Origin: JAEUTH01 sp044230205
GTDB taxonomy: Bacteria > Bacteroidota > Bacteroidia > AKYH767-A > OLB10
DNA length: 64,000 nucleotides
Direction of reading: 5' to 3'
Assembly (NCBI GenBank): GCA_044230205.1
Contig: JBGARN010000002.1
Coordinates: 27,024 to 91,023, forward strand
A program made the translations under genes and the position numbers. The notes beneath the pieces are model-generated. The model did no database searches, had not been told where the DNA came from, and saw only the letters and a program-made list of their open reading frames with translations. Below are positions 17,093 through 26,376 of this stretch, in pieces (within the stretch, counting starts at the first letter, position 1; each line of letters begins with the position of its first letter).

Positions 17093-19255
17093 TTACTTCA
17101 CCAGTTCCATTTCATCTATAAGATTTTTTGCTCCTGCATATTTGTCAATTATAAACAAGGTATAACGTATATCAAGAGTTATGTTGCGGCATCGATCAGG
17201 ATCAAACATAATATCACTCATCGTGCCCTCCCATACCCGGTCGAAATTTGTTCCTATGAGTTGTCCGTTTGCATTAAGCACCGGGCTGCCTGAGTTGCCC
17301 CCGGTTGTATGATTCGTGGCGATAAAGGCAACAGGCACTTCTCCATTTACTGCATACTGCCCAAAGTCTTTTTTCTCATACAATTCTATTAGTTTTTTAG
17401 GCAAGTCAAAATCCTCATCACCTGAAACATATTTTTCTATGGCTCCGCTGAGATTGGTTTGTGGTGTGTAATAAACTCCATCGCGCGGGTAGTAACCTTT
17501 TACATTTCCATATGCTATCCGCAAGGTTGAATTAGCATCAGGATAAAAAACCTTGTCTTTCATAAACTCACGTTGCGCCTGCATGTAAGTACGATTCAGC
17601 TTTATAATGCTTTCATTTATTTTGTTTACCTTATCAACTACTACTTCATCATATGCTGTACTTATTGCATCGTATAGGGCATAAGCAGGATCGGCTGTAA
17701 TTTTCTTTAGCGATTTACGCTTAAAGTTTTTCAAAACTGCTTCCACCTTTTCCTGCGATGTCATAAATGATTTTTCGAATACCAAATCAGCATATTTATT
17801 AAAATCGCCATTGTATTTCATCACCTGCTGTTCCAGATAATCAGGTTGATAAGTTTGTGCTACACTGTCACTGTACATTTTCATTAGCCGTGAAAAAACT
17901 TCTTTGTCAATTGCTACGCGGTAATTTTTAAAAAATCCTTGCGAACTTTTAATAATCTTCTGAGCTTTTGCGGCAATTACAGAGTCAGCTATGGTGTCAT
18001 TTTTACACAAATCAACCAGTTCATTATAATTAGCTGCATAGTTCATCAACTCAACACCGTTTGTTGCTTCGTTAGTAAAATCAACCGTCTTGGCCAGCGG
18101 GCGATACTGATCATAAGCACTCTTTAATTCATCAAGCAACCCGGCATATTTTTTACCTTCAGCAGCTGTTGATGTCCATTGCCTGAATGTATTTTCAAAT
18201 TGCTGCTTTTTACCTACTGCATTATTTTTCTTTAACCCTATCATTTCACCATTCCACTTCTTATAAGCATTAGCCAGTCTGCGAACTTTTGGTGAATACT
18301 GTAGTCTGATGGTATCATTACCATGCATGGCATCATCAATAATTTTAATGCGGGCTTCGCGTATAGCAACACGGTTAGGGTTAGAAATATTCTGAGTAAT
18401 ATCTACTGCATATGACGACAAGTATTCCGTTGTACGCCCCGGAAATCCATAAACCATGGTAAAATCACCTTCTTTCACCCCGGCCAGTGAAACAGGAAAG
18501 TGATAACGTGGTTTAAACGGAACATTGTCTTTTGAATACGCTGCAGGCTTATTTTCGTTATTGGCATAAATACGGAACATGCTGAAATCCCCAGTATGAC
18601 GGGGCCAAATCCAATTATCGGTTTCACCACCATAATTACCAACAGATGCAGGAGGTGTTCCTACCAGCCTGATATCTTTGAATGTTTCCATTACAAAAAG
18701 ATAGAATTCATTGCCATTATAAAATGACCTTACTGATGCATCATAATGTGTTCCTTCAACAGCTGCGCGTTCAATACCTGCTGCTACTTCACGTATTTTC
18801 TTGCTGCGTTCCTGCTCACTCATTGCATCATTAAGTGCAGAAGTAATTTTACCGGTTACATCTTCCATACGTATAATAAATGTCACCGTTAGTCCCGGTG
18901 CCGGCAATTCATCTTCCATCCTATACGCCCAAAACCCATTTTTTAAATAATCCTTTTCTATAGAACTTAAACTGGCTATTGAACTAAAGCCACAGTGATG
19001 ATTAGTTAATAATAATCCTTTAGATGAAATTATTTCGCCTGTGCAGCCTTCGCCAAAAAGAACCACAGCATCTTTTAAAGAACTTTTGTTCACTGAATAA
19101 ATATCTTCAGCTGATAGCTTTAATCCTTTGCGCGGCATATCGGCCTCGTTTAATTGCTTAAGCAGTAAAGGCAACCACATTCCTTCATCGCCATAAACTT
19201 TTATAGTGAAAAGAAAAAATGTGCAAATGGTTATAATTTTTGTCAGTCTATTCAT
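17093..19255 (-). CDS. dpp11: S46 dipeptidyl-peptidase, DPP11-type
   Basis: A 720-residue periplasmic serine peptidase of family S46, removing dipeptides from the N-terminus of oligopeptides. It has a signal peptide (1-22) and the catalytic histidine in LLLTNHHCG (84-89). The likely acid lies in the GETDNWIWPRHTGDF region, and the nucleophile is S655 in GGNSGSP. The residue 18 positions after this serine is R673 (in TNFDRVWEG). In the characterised Porphyromonas enzymes the residue at this position is Arg in DPP11 (Asp/Glu specificity at P1) and Gly in DPP7, so an acidic-peptide specificity is predicted. The total length also equals that of the known DPP11. It fits with an amino-acid-using lifestyle. 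Confidence 0.92.
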   Translation of the reverse strand: MNRLTKIITICTFFLFTIKVYGDEGMWLPLLLKQLNEADMPRKGLKLSAEDIYSVNKSSLKDAVVLFGEGCTGEIISSKGLLLTNHHCGFSSIASLSSIEKDYLKNGFWAYRMEDELPAPGLTVTFIIRMEDVTGKITSALNDAMSEQERSKKIREVAAGIERAAVEGTHYDASVRSFYNGNEFYLFVMETFKDIRLVGTPPASVGNYGGETDNWIWPRHTGDFSMFRIYANNENKPAAYSKDNVPFKPRYHFPVSLAGVKEGDFTMVYGFPGRTTEYLSSYAVDITQNISNPNRVAIREARIKIIDDAMHGNDTIRLQYSPKVRRLANAYKKWNGEMIGLKKNNAVGKKQQFENTFRQWTSTAAEGKKYAGLLDELKSAYDQYRPLAKTVDFTNEATNGVELMNYAANYNELVDLCKNDTIADSVIAAKAQKIIKSSQGFFKNYRVAIDKEVFSRLMKMYSDSVAQTYQPDYLEQQVMKYNGDFNKYADLVFEKSFMTSQEKVEAVLKNFKRKSLKKITADPAYALYDAISTAYDEVVVDKVNKINESIIKLNRTYMQAQREFMKDKVFYPDANSTLRIAYGNVKGYYPRDGVYYTPQTNLSGAIEKYVSGDEDFDLPKKLIELYEKKDFGQYAVNGEVPVAFIATNHTTGGNSGSPVLNANGQLIGTNFDRVWEGTMSDIMFDPDRCRNITLDIRYTLFIIDKYAGAKNLIDEMELVK

Positions 19256-19444
19256 AAACAGAAAATTTTTAAGGAAACGAAAATAGTTTTTTATGTATAG
19301 CCCAATTCATAAAGGTTACTTAAAATTTCAAGATGCCCGGATTTCAAATCTGTTTAAAGATTTCTTTAATTTACAGATGTTAAGCTCCATTTACATTGAC
19401 TGTGTTAGGCGGTGTGAAGTGTCTAATAATTATTCTCTACAGAA

Positions 19445-19825
19445 ATGAAAACTTTTAAAAAATACTACTTCCTGCCTGCACCGCCCGATGAAGTTTACCT
19501 GGCGCTTACTAAACCATTAACTCTTGAAATCTGGACCAATGGAAGTGCGGTAATGTCAACCGAACCCGGTTCAGAATTTTCAATATTCGATGGTAATATT
19601 TCCGGCCGGAATATTGAATTTATTGAAAATAAAAAACTGGTGCAGCAATGGTATTTTGGCGATCAACCGGAACATTCTATTGTAACAATTAAATTACATC
19701 CTGATAAGAAAGGAACATCAGTAGAATTGCTTCATACCAATATTCCCGATGAAGCTTTTGAAGACATTACAGAAGGCTGGGATAATTCTTATTTTGGATC
19801 GCTTGAAGAATTTTTCGGTGACTGA
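19445..19825 (+). CDS. SRPBCC / AHSA1-like domain protein
   Basis: A 126-residue single-domain protein with the START/Bet v1-like (SRPBCC, AHSA1) pattern: LPAPPDEVYLALTKP at the N-terminus, GSEFSIFDGNISGRNIEF in the middle strands, KLVQQWYFG, and DITEGWDNSYFGSLEEFF in the C-terminal helix. These proteins bind hydrophobic ligands or act as Hsp90 co-chaperone-like domains; the ligand here is unknown. It stands alone, 121 bp before kdsB. Confidence 0.82.
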   Translation: MKTFKKYYFLPAPPDEVYLALTKPLTLEIWTNGSAVMSTEPGSEFSIFDGNISGRNIEFIENKKLVQQWYFGDQPEHSIVTIKLHPDKKGTSVELLHTNIPDEAFEDITEGWDNSYFGSLEEFFGD

Positions 19826-19945
19826 AAGCCCAATTAACTTGTTAAGATGATTAATCAATAGTTTTGAGATAATTATATTTGGATTACCGTAAATAAAGAT
19901 CTTAACTTACATTTTTGTTTTTTTGTTCGGCTGCTATTTTAAAGA

Positions 19946-20704
19946 ATGCAACAGATCACGATAAATTCTACTATGCCCTCTGCATTAACTTATATAGGGA
20001 TTATACCATCCCGATTTGCTTCTACACGATTTCCGGGTAAACCATTAGTTATGATTAATGGTAAAAGTATGATAGAGCGCGTTTACAGGCAAGCTATGCT
20101 GGCAATTACACTAAATAAAGTAGTGGTGGCAACTGATGATGAGCGTATTTTCAATCATGTAATGGAATTTAATGGTAATGTGGTAATGACATCGGCTGAA
20201 CATCAAAGTGGTACCGACCGCTGTGCTGAAGTAATTGCACAACTTGATGGGCAGTATGATGTGGCATTAAATATACAGGGTGATGAACCATACATTCAAC
20301 CTGAACAAATTGAATTAATTTGTTCGTGCTTTAAACATGAGGAAACGCAAATAGCTACTTTGGTGAAAGCCGCAACTGATGCTACAGAAATTAATAGTCC
20401 AAACATCGTAAAAGCAGTTATTGATAAACATTTAAAGGCATTATACTTCAGCAGGTATGCTATACCGTTTAACAGAAATAACAACAAGGTTGACTATTTC
20501 AAACATATTGGCATTTATGCTTACCGTACAAAAGTTCTAACTGAATTATCCAAATTGCCACTTGGTAAACTTGAACAAGCTGAATCGCTTGAACAGTTGC
20601 GATGGCTTGAGCACGGATACTCAATACAAACAGCCATAACGCAATTGGAAACAATAGCTATAGATATCCCGGCTGATCTTGAAAAACTAAAAGCGTTTAA
20701 ATAA
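19946..20704 (+). CDS. kdsB: 3-deoxy-manno-octulosonate cytidylyltransferase
   Basis: KdsB activates Kdo as CMP-Kdo for lipopolysaccharide inner-core synthesis. The 252-residue protein has the nucleotidyltransferase N-terminus GIIPSRFASTRFPGKPL, VVATDDERIF, TSAEHQSGTDRCAEV, NIQGDEPYIQPEQ and the C-terminal LEQLRWLEHGYSIQ in the usual order. A second in-frame ATG (MPSAL) nine codons in could be the true start; both are possible. A near-match to the Bacteroidota -7 box lies upstream (TACATTTTTG). No other LPS gene is nearby. Confidence 0.95.
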   Translation: MQQITINSTMPSALTYIGIIPSRFASTRFPGKPLVMINGKSMIERVYRQAMLAITLNKVVVATDDERIFNHVMEFNGNVVMTSAEHQSGTDRCAEVIAQLDGQYDVALNIQGDEPYIQPEQIELICSCFKHEETQIATLVKAATDATEINSPNIVKAVIDKHLKALYFSRYAIPFNRNNNKVDYFKHIGIYAYRTKVLTELSKLPLGKLEQAESLEQLRWLEHGYSIQTAITQLETIAIDIPADLEKLKAFK

Positions 20705-20783
20705 TTATACAATCCAATTTAAATAACTATAGTTTGCAACCTTAATTCATTACCTTGCGTCTTATAACTTAAACTCCGGGGTT

Positions 20784-23528
20784 ATGAGCACCTTCAATAA
20801 TTTCTTTGGCAGACATATTATACGCTACTATTTATTGTTTGCACCTGTTCTTCTATTTTCTCAGATTGGTTACAGTCAGAATCTGCAGAACTTATTTTTT
20901 AATTCTTACAGTGATATTGTAAGAATGAATTTCAGTACGGGCACCCCGGTAATCAGCTATACGGGCATATCCAATGGCTACGAAGCTATAGCGCATGAAG
21001 AAGATGGTCTTGGTAATGTGCTGTTTTATGTAAATGCAAATGGAGTATATCGTGCAAATGGAGTATTAATGCCTGGTTCATCCGGAATTTTTGCCGACCC
21101 ATCGTCAGCTGAAATTGATATCTGCCCTTTTGTAAATAATCCCGATAAATTTTACATCTTCTACAATTCACAAACCTGTTCCAACTTATCTTACTGCATA
21201 GTGGATATGACGCTTGCCGGAGGAGCAGGTGATGTTACTAACCTGAATACACTGTTAAATGCCAATGATTTTTCGGAAGGCCTGGAAATCGTTAAACGCG
21301 ATTGTTACAGTTACTGGTTAATTGCCTACCAGTGTAATGCACAGTTTGTGAAATTTCTTATTGACTCCAATGGTATCGGCAGCATGCAGGGCATATTTAA
21401 TTATCCGCAACCTTCAGGAGGTTATGATGGCCGTGGTGAATTAGATTTTCATAACGGTAAAATGGGAATTGCTTTCGGGTTTATTCCTTATGCATTTGTT
21501 TGCGATTTCGATCCCATAGCCGGAACGATCTCTAACCCTGTAACCTTAAATTTTACGAATGCTGACCAATTTACAGGCATGTATGGATTAGAGTTTTCGC
21601 CTGATGCTTCCAAAGCTTATATTACCAATTGGTACAATGATCAAACTGATAATATTTTTCAGTACGACTTTATCACGCAAAATATTCAGAGCTGGAAAAG
21701 CAGTAACCAGGCTTCGCAACAAGGCGGAGAAGACGGACCAGGGCAAATTGAACTGGGAAAAGACAGCAACCTTTATGTGATTAATAATGGAGTGAATGAA
21801 ATCACTGTAATTTCAAATGCTAATTCAGTAACTCCTACTATTACTCATATTCAGACAACATCCATCCTGGCACTTGGAGTTTCAGATTTTATTCAATCTG
21901 ATTTATTCCATAACAATACCTTCAGTTATCAGAATTATTGCTTTAACGACACCATATTTTTTAATGCAACCGTATATTCCTGCAATGGCGCAGCTGTAAA
22001 TATTCTGTGGAATTTTGGCGACCCTGCATCAGGAACTGCCAATACCGATACGTCATTGGCTACTTACCATTTGTTTACAGGCTCAGGATTTTATACGGTT
22101 ACCATGATTGTATATGATTCAACATTTACTGATACAGTTACGCAAACCATTAATGTTTTTGGTGTTTCCCCTTTTAATCTTGGACCTGACACACTTATCT
22201 GCAATTCTTCAAGCTATACCATAGGAGCAACCATTCTTGGTGCATCCTACCTGTGGTCAACAGGGGCTACTACAAGCCATATTACGGTTACAACACCCGG
22301 CACCTATTATCTAAAAGCCTCATTAGGTCCATGCTTCGAAATCGACACTATTGTAATCAATTTTGCACCCGGACCATCAGTTAATCTTGGCGCAGATACA
22401 ACACTATGCTATGTAACAGCTTATACCATTGATGCCGGAAATCCCGGAATGAACTACCTGTGGAGCAATGGATCAACTGACCAGGTAATTAACATTAATT
22501 CAACCGGAACCTATACAGTAACTGTTACCAATGGCATTTGCACACAAACTGATAGTATCTTGGTTAATTTGTTTAATCCACCTCCTTTGTTTTTGGGTAA
22601 TGATGATGTATTGTGCACAGGTGACAGCATAATAATTGGCTACCCGGTTACTAATGCTTCCTATTTATGGAATAATGGAGCCACAACTGCTCAACTTACT
22701 ATAACTTCTGCGGGCACCTATATTCAAACTGTAACTATTGGTTCATGCACAGCCACCGATACACTTTCGCTTAATTTTGTCCCCGAACCGGTTATCAACC
22801 TTGGGCCCGATTCACTTCTATGCAATACTCCATCATTAATTTTAGATGCAGGAAGCAATCCGGGCTATACTTATTTATGGAGCACCGGTGAAACTACATA
22901 TTCAATTGTAGCAAATTCAACAACCACCTATACTGTAACTGTTAATAATGGCACTTGCGACCGTACTGATGCGATTAGTCTTACCTTTGCTGAAGTTCTT
23001 CCATTCTCATTGGGCAATGACACAACTGCTTGCCAGGGTACATCAGTTCAATTTAGCTCTTCAGCCACTAATGTTAATTTCCTCTGGAGCACGGGCGATA
23101 CCACATCTTCAATTAATGTGACAAACAGCGGCACCTACTGGCTTACTACTTTTGTAGGAAGTTGCAGCCAGGGCGATACCATTACTATTAGTTTTATACA
23201 GCAGCCTTTAGTTGATTTAGGAAATGACACTGTATTCTGCGAAGGATCAATTTATCAACTGGATGCCGGAAATCCGGGTGCATCTTACCAATGGAGTAAT
23301 GGCAGTACTTCACAACAGATTGCTGTTGCACAATCAGGTACCTATACGGTGGTAGTTAGCGTGGCTAATTGTTTCGATTCTGATACCGCTGTGGTTACAG
23401 TAGAAACCAAACCAGCTGTTGATTTAGGTAACGATAAATATATCTGTTCAGGAATCCCGGTTTCCTTAAATGCTCCCGGTTTCCTTAAATGCTCCGGTAT
23501 TAACAGGTTACCAGTATCTGTGGTCTAA
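20784..23528 (+). CDS. T9SS type B surface protein, 5' part (frameshifted)
   Basis: The first 914 residues of a large secreted protein. After a signal region (about 1-32) comes a propeller-like N-domain (about 35-390). One PKD domain follows (about 400-455: ILWNFGDPASG, HLFTGSGFYTVTMIVYDS). Then there are seven about 80-residue repeats, each starting with LGxDxxxC and containing YLWSTG/NG and TGTYxVxV. The frame is broken inside the seventh repeat by a 19-bp tandem duplication (23456-23493), giving a spurious tail and a stop at 23526-23528. Removing one copy joins this frame to the downstream sorting domain, for an intact protein of 1042 residues. As read here it lacks its sorting tail and should not be exported across the outer membrane. 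Confidence 0.88.
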   Translation: MSTFNNFFGRHIIRYYLLFAPVLLFSQIGYSQNLQNLFFNSYSDIVRMNFSTGTPVISYTGISNGYEAIAHEEDGLGNVLFYVNANGVYRANGVLMPGSSGIFADPSSAEIDICPFVNNPDKFYIFYNSQTCSNLSYCIVDMTLAGGAGDVTNLNTLLNANDFSEGLEIVKRDCYSYWLIAYQCNAQFVKFLIDSNGIGSMQGIFNYPQPSGGYDGRGELDFHNGKMGIAFGFIPYAFVCDFDPIAGTISNPVTLNFTNADQFTGMYGLEFSPDASKAYITNWYNDQTDNIFQYDFITQNIQSWKSSNQASQQGGEDGPGQIELGKDSNLYVINNGVNEITVISNANSVTPTITHIQTTSILALGVSDFIQSDLFHNNTFSYQNYCFNDTIFFNATVYSCNGAAVNILWNFGDPASGTANTDTSLATYHLFTGSGFYTVTMIVYDSTFTDTVTQTINVFGVSPFNLGPDTLICNSSSYTIGATILGASYLWSTGATTSHITVTTPGTYYLKASLGPCFEIDTIVINFAPGPSVNLGADTTLCYVTAYTIDAGNPGMNYLWSNGSTDQVININSTGTYTVTVTNGICTQTDSILVNLFNPPPLFLGNDDVLCTGDSIIIGYPVTNASYLWNNGATTAQLTITSAGTYIQTVTIGSCTATDTLSLNFVPEPVINLGPDSLLCNTPSLILDAGSNPGYTYLWSTGETTYSIVANSTTTYTVTVNNGTCDRTDAISLTFAEVLPFSLGNDTTACQGTSVQFSSSATNVNFLWSTGDTTSSINVTNSGTYWLTTFVGSCSQGDTITISFIQQPLVDLGNDTVFCEGSIYQLDAGNPGASYQWSNGSTSQQIAVAQSGTYTVVVSVANCFDSDTAVVTVETKPAVDLGNDKYICSGIPVSLNAPGFLKCSGINRLPVSVV
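23456..23493. repeat. 19-bp perfect tandem duplication causing a frameshift
   Basis: CCCGGTTTCCTTAAATGCT occurs twice in a row, at 23456-23474 and 23475-23493. Nineteen bases is not a multiple of three, so the extra copy shifts the frame. Deleting one copy gives continuous coding (GIPVSLNAPVLTGYQYLW) across the junction. It may be a real slippage mutation or an assembly error. Confidence 0.95.
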
Positions 23529-23931
23529 CGGTGCTTCTACGTCTTCCATCCAGGTAACCGATTCAGGCTTGTATTATGTAAATATGCAAAACGGCATTTG
23601 TACCGGCAGCGACAGCATTAACGTATTTAAGCTTGAAGGCGAAGTACTGGGTAAAATCCCCAACATATTCACACCTAATAATGATGGTTTAAATGATGTA
23701 TTTGAATTTTCAGGCTCTGACGAATTATCTTCATTTGAAATTTCAATTTATGACCGTTGGGGGAAACGCATGTTTCATACTGCAGACTTTAGCCAAAAGT
23801 GGAATGGGAGGTTTAACGACAACCTTGTACCTGAAGGCGTTTATTTTTATGCATTAACATATGAATCTCCTTGCACTGAAGGCAAAGTTTCGCACAGTGG
23901 ACACGTGCAAGTACTCTATTCAAAGAAATAA
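23470..23931 (+). pseudogene. 3' fragment of the T9SS type B protein
   Basis: The out-of-frame 3' part of the preceding gene. It holds the end of the seventh repeat (YQYLWSNGASTSSIQV) and a complete gliding-motility-associated type B sorting domain: IPNIFTPNNDGLNDVFEF, then ISIYDRWGKRMFHT, WNGRFN, VPEGVYFYALTY and the terminal SHSGHVQVLYSKK. It has no signal peptide or promoter of its own, so it is not an independent gene. The true gene is 20784-23931 minus one 19-bp copy. Confidence 0.88.
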
Positions 23932-24074
23932 CTGCATCAACACTTCAAATCACCAGTTATAAATTTATTCCCTGAGCATTTCTAATCGCCATACATCCAG
24001 GTTGATTATACTTGTGACCAGCCTCATTAAATAGTATCAACTCTATTTTGACAATGCAACAAAATCAAACTTGT

Positions 24075-24082
24075 TACATTTG
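24075..24082 (+). promoter_or_regulatory. Bacteroidota -7 promoter element for maeB operon
   Basis: TACATTTG, an exact TAnnTTTG match, ends 29 bp before the maeB ATG. A TTTG lies upstream at 24047-24050, a little farther away than the usual -33 spacing. Confidence 0.45.
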
Positions 24083-24111
24083 TTACCTTTTGAAGCAAAC
24101 GATCATAGCAA

Positions 24112-26367
24112 ATGGATAATAAACAAGAAGCGCTCGATTATCATTCCGGTGGGCGTCCGGGTAAAATTGAAGTTGTTCCAACCAAACCATACAGTTCTCA
24201 ACGCGACCTTACACTTGCTTATTCGCCAGGTGTTGCAGAACCCTGCCTTGAAATTGAAAAGAATCCTGATGATGTTTATAAATATACAGCCAAGGGAAAT
24301 TTAGTAGCTGTAATTTCAAATGGCACTGCCGTGCTTGGCCTGGGAAATATTGGTTCGCTGGCGTCAAAACCGGTAATGGAGGGTAAGGGGCTGCTCTTTA
24401 AAATATTTGCCGACATTGATGTATTCGATATTGAAATTGATCAAACCAATGTTGATGATTTTGTAAAAACTGTAAAAGCAATTGCTCCCACATTTGGAGG
24501 TATTAATCTTGAAGACATAAAAGCTCCTGAGTGTTTTGAAATTGAACGAAGGCTCAAAGAGGAACTGACCATACCCATCATGCACGATGATCAGCATGGC
24601 ACTGCAATAATTTCAGGGGCAGGTTTAATCAATGCGCTTGAAATTGCAAATAAGAAAATTGAAGAGGTTCAGATTGTAGTTAATGGGGCGGGAGCTTCTG
24701 CAATTTCATGTGCAAAAATATATCTATCGCTTGGCGCAAAAAAAGAGAACATCGTAATGCTCGACAGTAAAGGCGTAATTCGCACCGATGGAGAATACCC
24801 TGATGAGCACAAAAGGTTTTTTGCTACAAGCCGGGATATCCATACACTGGAAGAAGCAATTGTAAATGCTGATGTTTTTATAGGTTTATCAAAGGGCAAC
24901 ATACTTAATGCTGCCATGATACAATCCATGAATAAAAGCCCGGTTGTATTTGCGCTTGCCAACCCTGTTCCTGAAATTTCATATGAAGATGCTATGGCAG
25001 CGCGCAAGGATGTTATTGTAGCAACCGGCAGAAGCGATTATCCAAACCAGGTGAATAATGTATTGGGCTTCCCATTTATTTTTAGAGGAGCGTTGGATGT
25101 GCGCGCAACAAAAATTAATGAGGAAATGAAACTCGCTGCTGTATATGCAATTGCCAATCTCACCAAGGAGCCTGTTCCAGATATTGTCAACCTTGCTTAC
25201 AATAAAGCTAACCTTTCATTTGGCCGTGATTATATAATTCCTAAGCCATTGGATCCGCGCTTAATTTCAACAGTAGCTCCTGCTGTGGCACGTGCAGCTA
25301 TAAAATCAGGTGTTGCACAGCATAATATTGGCAATTGGGAAAAGTATATTGAAGAGTTGGAAAAACGTTTGGGCCGTGATAATAAAATTATCAAAGTCCT
25401 TACCAATAAAGCTAAACAGGATCCTAAACGGGTAGTATTTGCCGAGGCAGATAATTATAAAATTTTGAAAGCTGCGCAATTGGTACGCGATGAAAAAATG
25501 GCTTATCCTATTTTATTAGGCAACAGGCAGAAGATTAATAAGCTGCTAAAAGAAAATAATCTTGATTTGAGCGACATTCCAATTATTGATCCGCGTGAGG
25601 AAGAAGATCACATGAAGCGTTTCGGTGAGTTGTATTTTGAAAAACGCAAACGAAAAGGTTTTACTCTTTACGAAGCCCGCAAAATAATGATGGAGCGAAA
25701 CTACTATGGTTGCATGATGGTGGAAACAGGTCAAGCCGATGCGGTTATTTCAGGTTTAACACGCAAATATGCAGATGTGATAAAACCCGCTTTGCGCATT
25801 TTTGGTACAAGACCGGAGATGAACATTGTTGCCGGAATGTACATTCTTATAACCCGAAAGGGCCCGGTTTTCTTTGCTGACACTACGGTAAACATCAGCC
25901 CAGATACCAAACAGCTTACAGATATTGTTTTACTTACAGCACAAGCCGTGCAGCAATTTAATGTAATACCGCGTATAGCCATGTTATCATATAGTAATTT
26001 TGGGTCGAGCAACGAACCTAATGTTAAAACGGTTCGCGATGCTGTTGCTTACTTACACGAACATTATCCGGGATTGATTGTTGATGGGGAAATCCAGGCT
26101 AACCTTGCTTTCAATACCCAATTGCTGATGGATAATTATCCGTTTACCGAACTGATTAACGGTGGCGCCAACACACTTATTTTTCCAAATCTTGAAGCAG
26201 GAAACATTGCCTATAAATTGATGATGGAGCTTGCCGGTGCAGAAGCAATTGGTCCTGTGTTGCTGGGCATGAACAAACCTGTTCATGTACTTCAGCTTGG
26301 CAGCAGTGTTCGTGAAATTGTTAATATGGTTAGCATAGCGGTAGTTGATGCTCAAAGCAGAAATTAA
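24112..26367 (+). CDS. maeB: NADP-dependent malic enzyme with C-terminal phosphotransacetylase-like domain
   Basis: A 751-residue enzyme of the MaeB type that decarboxylates malate to pyruvate and makes NADPH. Residues about 15-430 are the malic enzyme, with YSPGVAEPCLEI, KGNLVAVISNGTAVLGLGNIG, MHDDQHGTAIISGAGLINAL, VVNGAGASAISCAKI and FALANPVPEIS. Residues about 435-745 are a phosphate acetyltransferase-like domain (PKRVVFAEADNYKILKAA, ADAVISGLTRKYADVIKPAL, MLSYSNFGSSN). In characterised MaeB enzymes that domain is regulatory rather than catalytic. It is followed nine bases later by sdaA, suggesting an operon around pyruvate. Confidence 0.95.
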   Translation: MDNKQEALDYHSGGRPGKIEVVPTKPYSSQRDLTLAYSPGVAEPCLEIEKNPDDVYKYTAKGNLVAVISNGTAVLGLGNIGSLASKPVMEGKGLLFKIFADIDVFDIEIDQTNVDDFVKTVKAIAPTFGGINLEDIKAPECFEIERRLKEELTIPIMHDDQHGTAIISGAGLINALEIANKKIEEVQIVVNGAGASAISCAKIYLSLGAKKENIVMLDSKGVIRTDGEYPDEHKRFFATSRDIHTLEEAIVNADVFIGLSKGNILNAAMIQSMNKSPVVFALANPVPEISYEDAMAARKDVIVATGRSDYPNQVNNVLGFPFIFRGALDVRATKINEEMKLAAVYAIANLTKEPVPDIVNLAYNKANLSFGRDYIIPKPLDPRLISTVAPAVARAAIKSGVAQHNIGNWEKYIEELEKRLGRDNKIIKVLTNKAKQDPKRVVFAEADNYKILKAAQLVRDEKMAYPILLGNRQKINKLLKENNLDLSDIPIIDPREEEDHMKRFGELYFEKRKRKGFTLYEARKIMMERNYYGCMMVETGQADAVISGLTRKYADVIKPALRIFGTRPEMNIVAGMYILITRKGPVFFADTTVNISPDTKQLTDIVLLTAQAVQQFNVIPRIAMLSYSNFGSSNEPNVKTVRDAVAYLHEHYPGLIVDGEIQANLAFNTQLLMDNYPFTELINGGANTLIFPNLEAGNIAYKLMMELAGAEAIGPVLLGMNKPVHVLQLGSSVREIVNMVSIAVVDAQSRN

Positions 26368-26376
26368 AAATAGCTT

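Noticed and set aside
23470..23528. Programmed ribosomal frameshift linking the two halves of the type B protein
   Set aside because: There is no slippery heptamer, and the perfect 19-bp tandem duplication explains the shift completely.
25400..26360. Independent phosphotransacetylase activity in MaeB
   Set aside because: In characterised MaeB enzymes this domain is regulatory; the sequence gives no reason to claim catalysis here.
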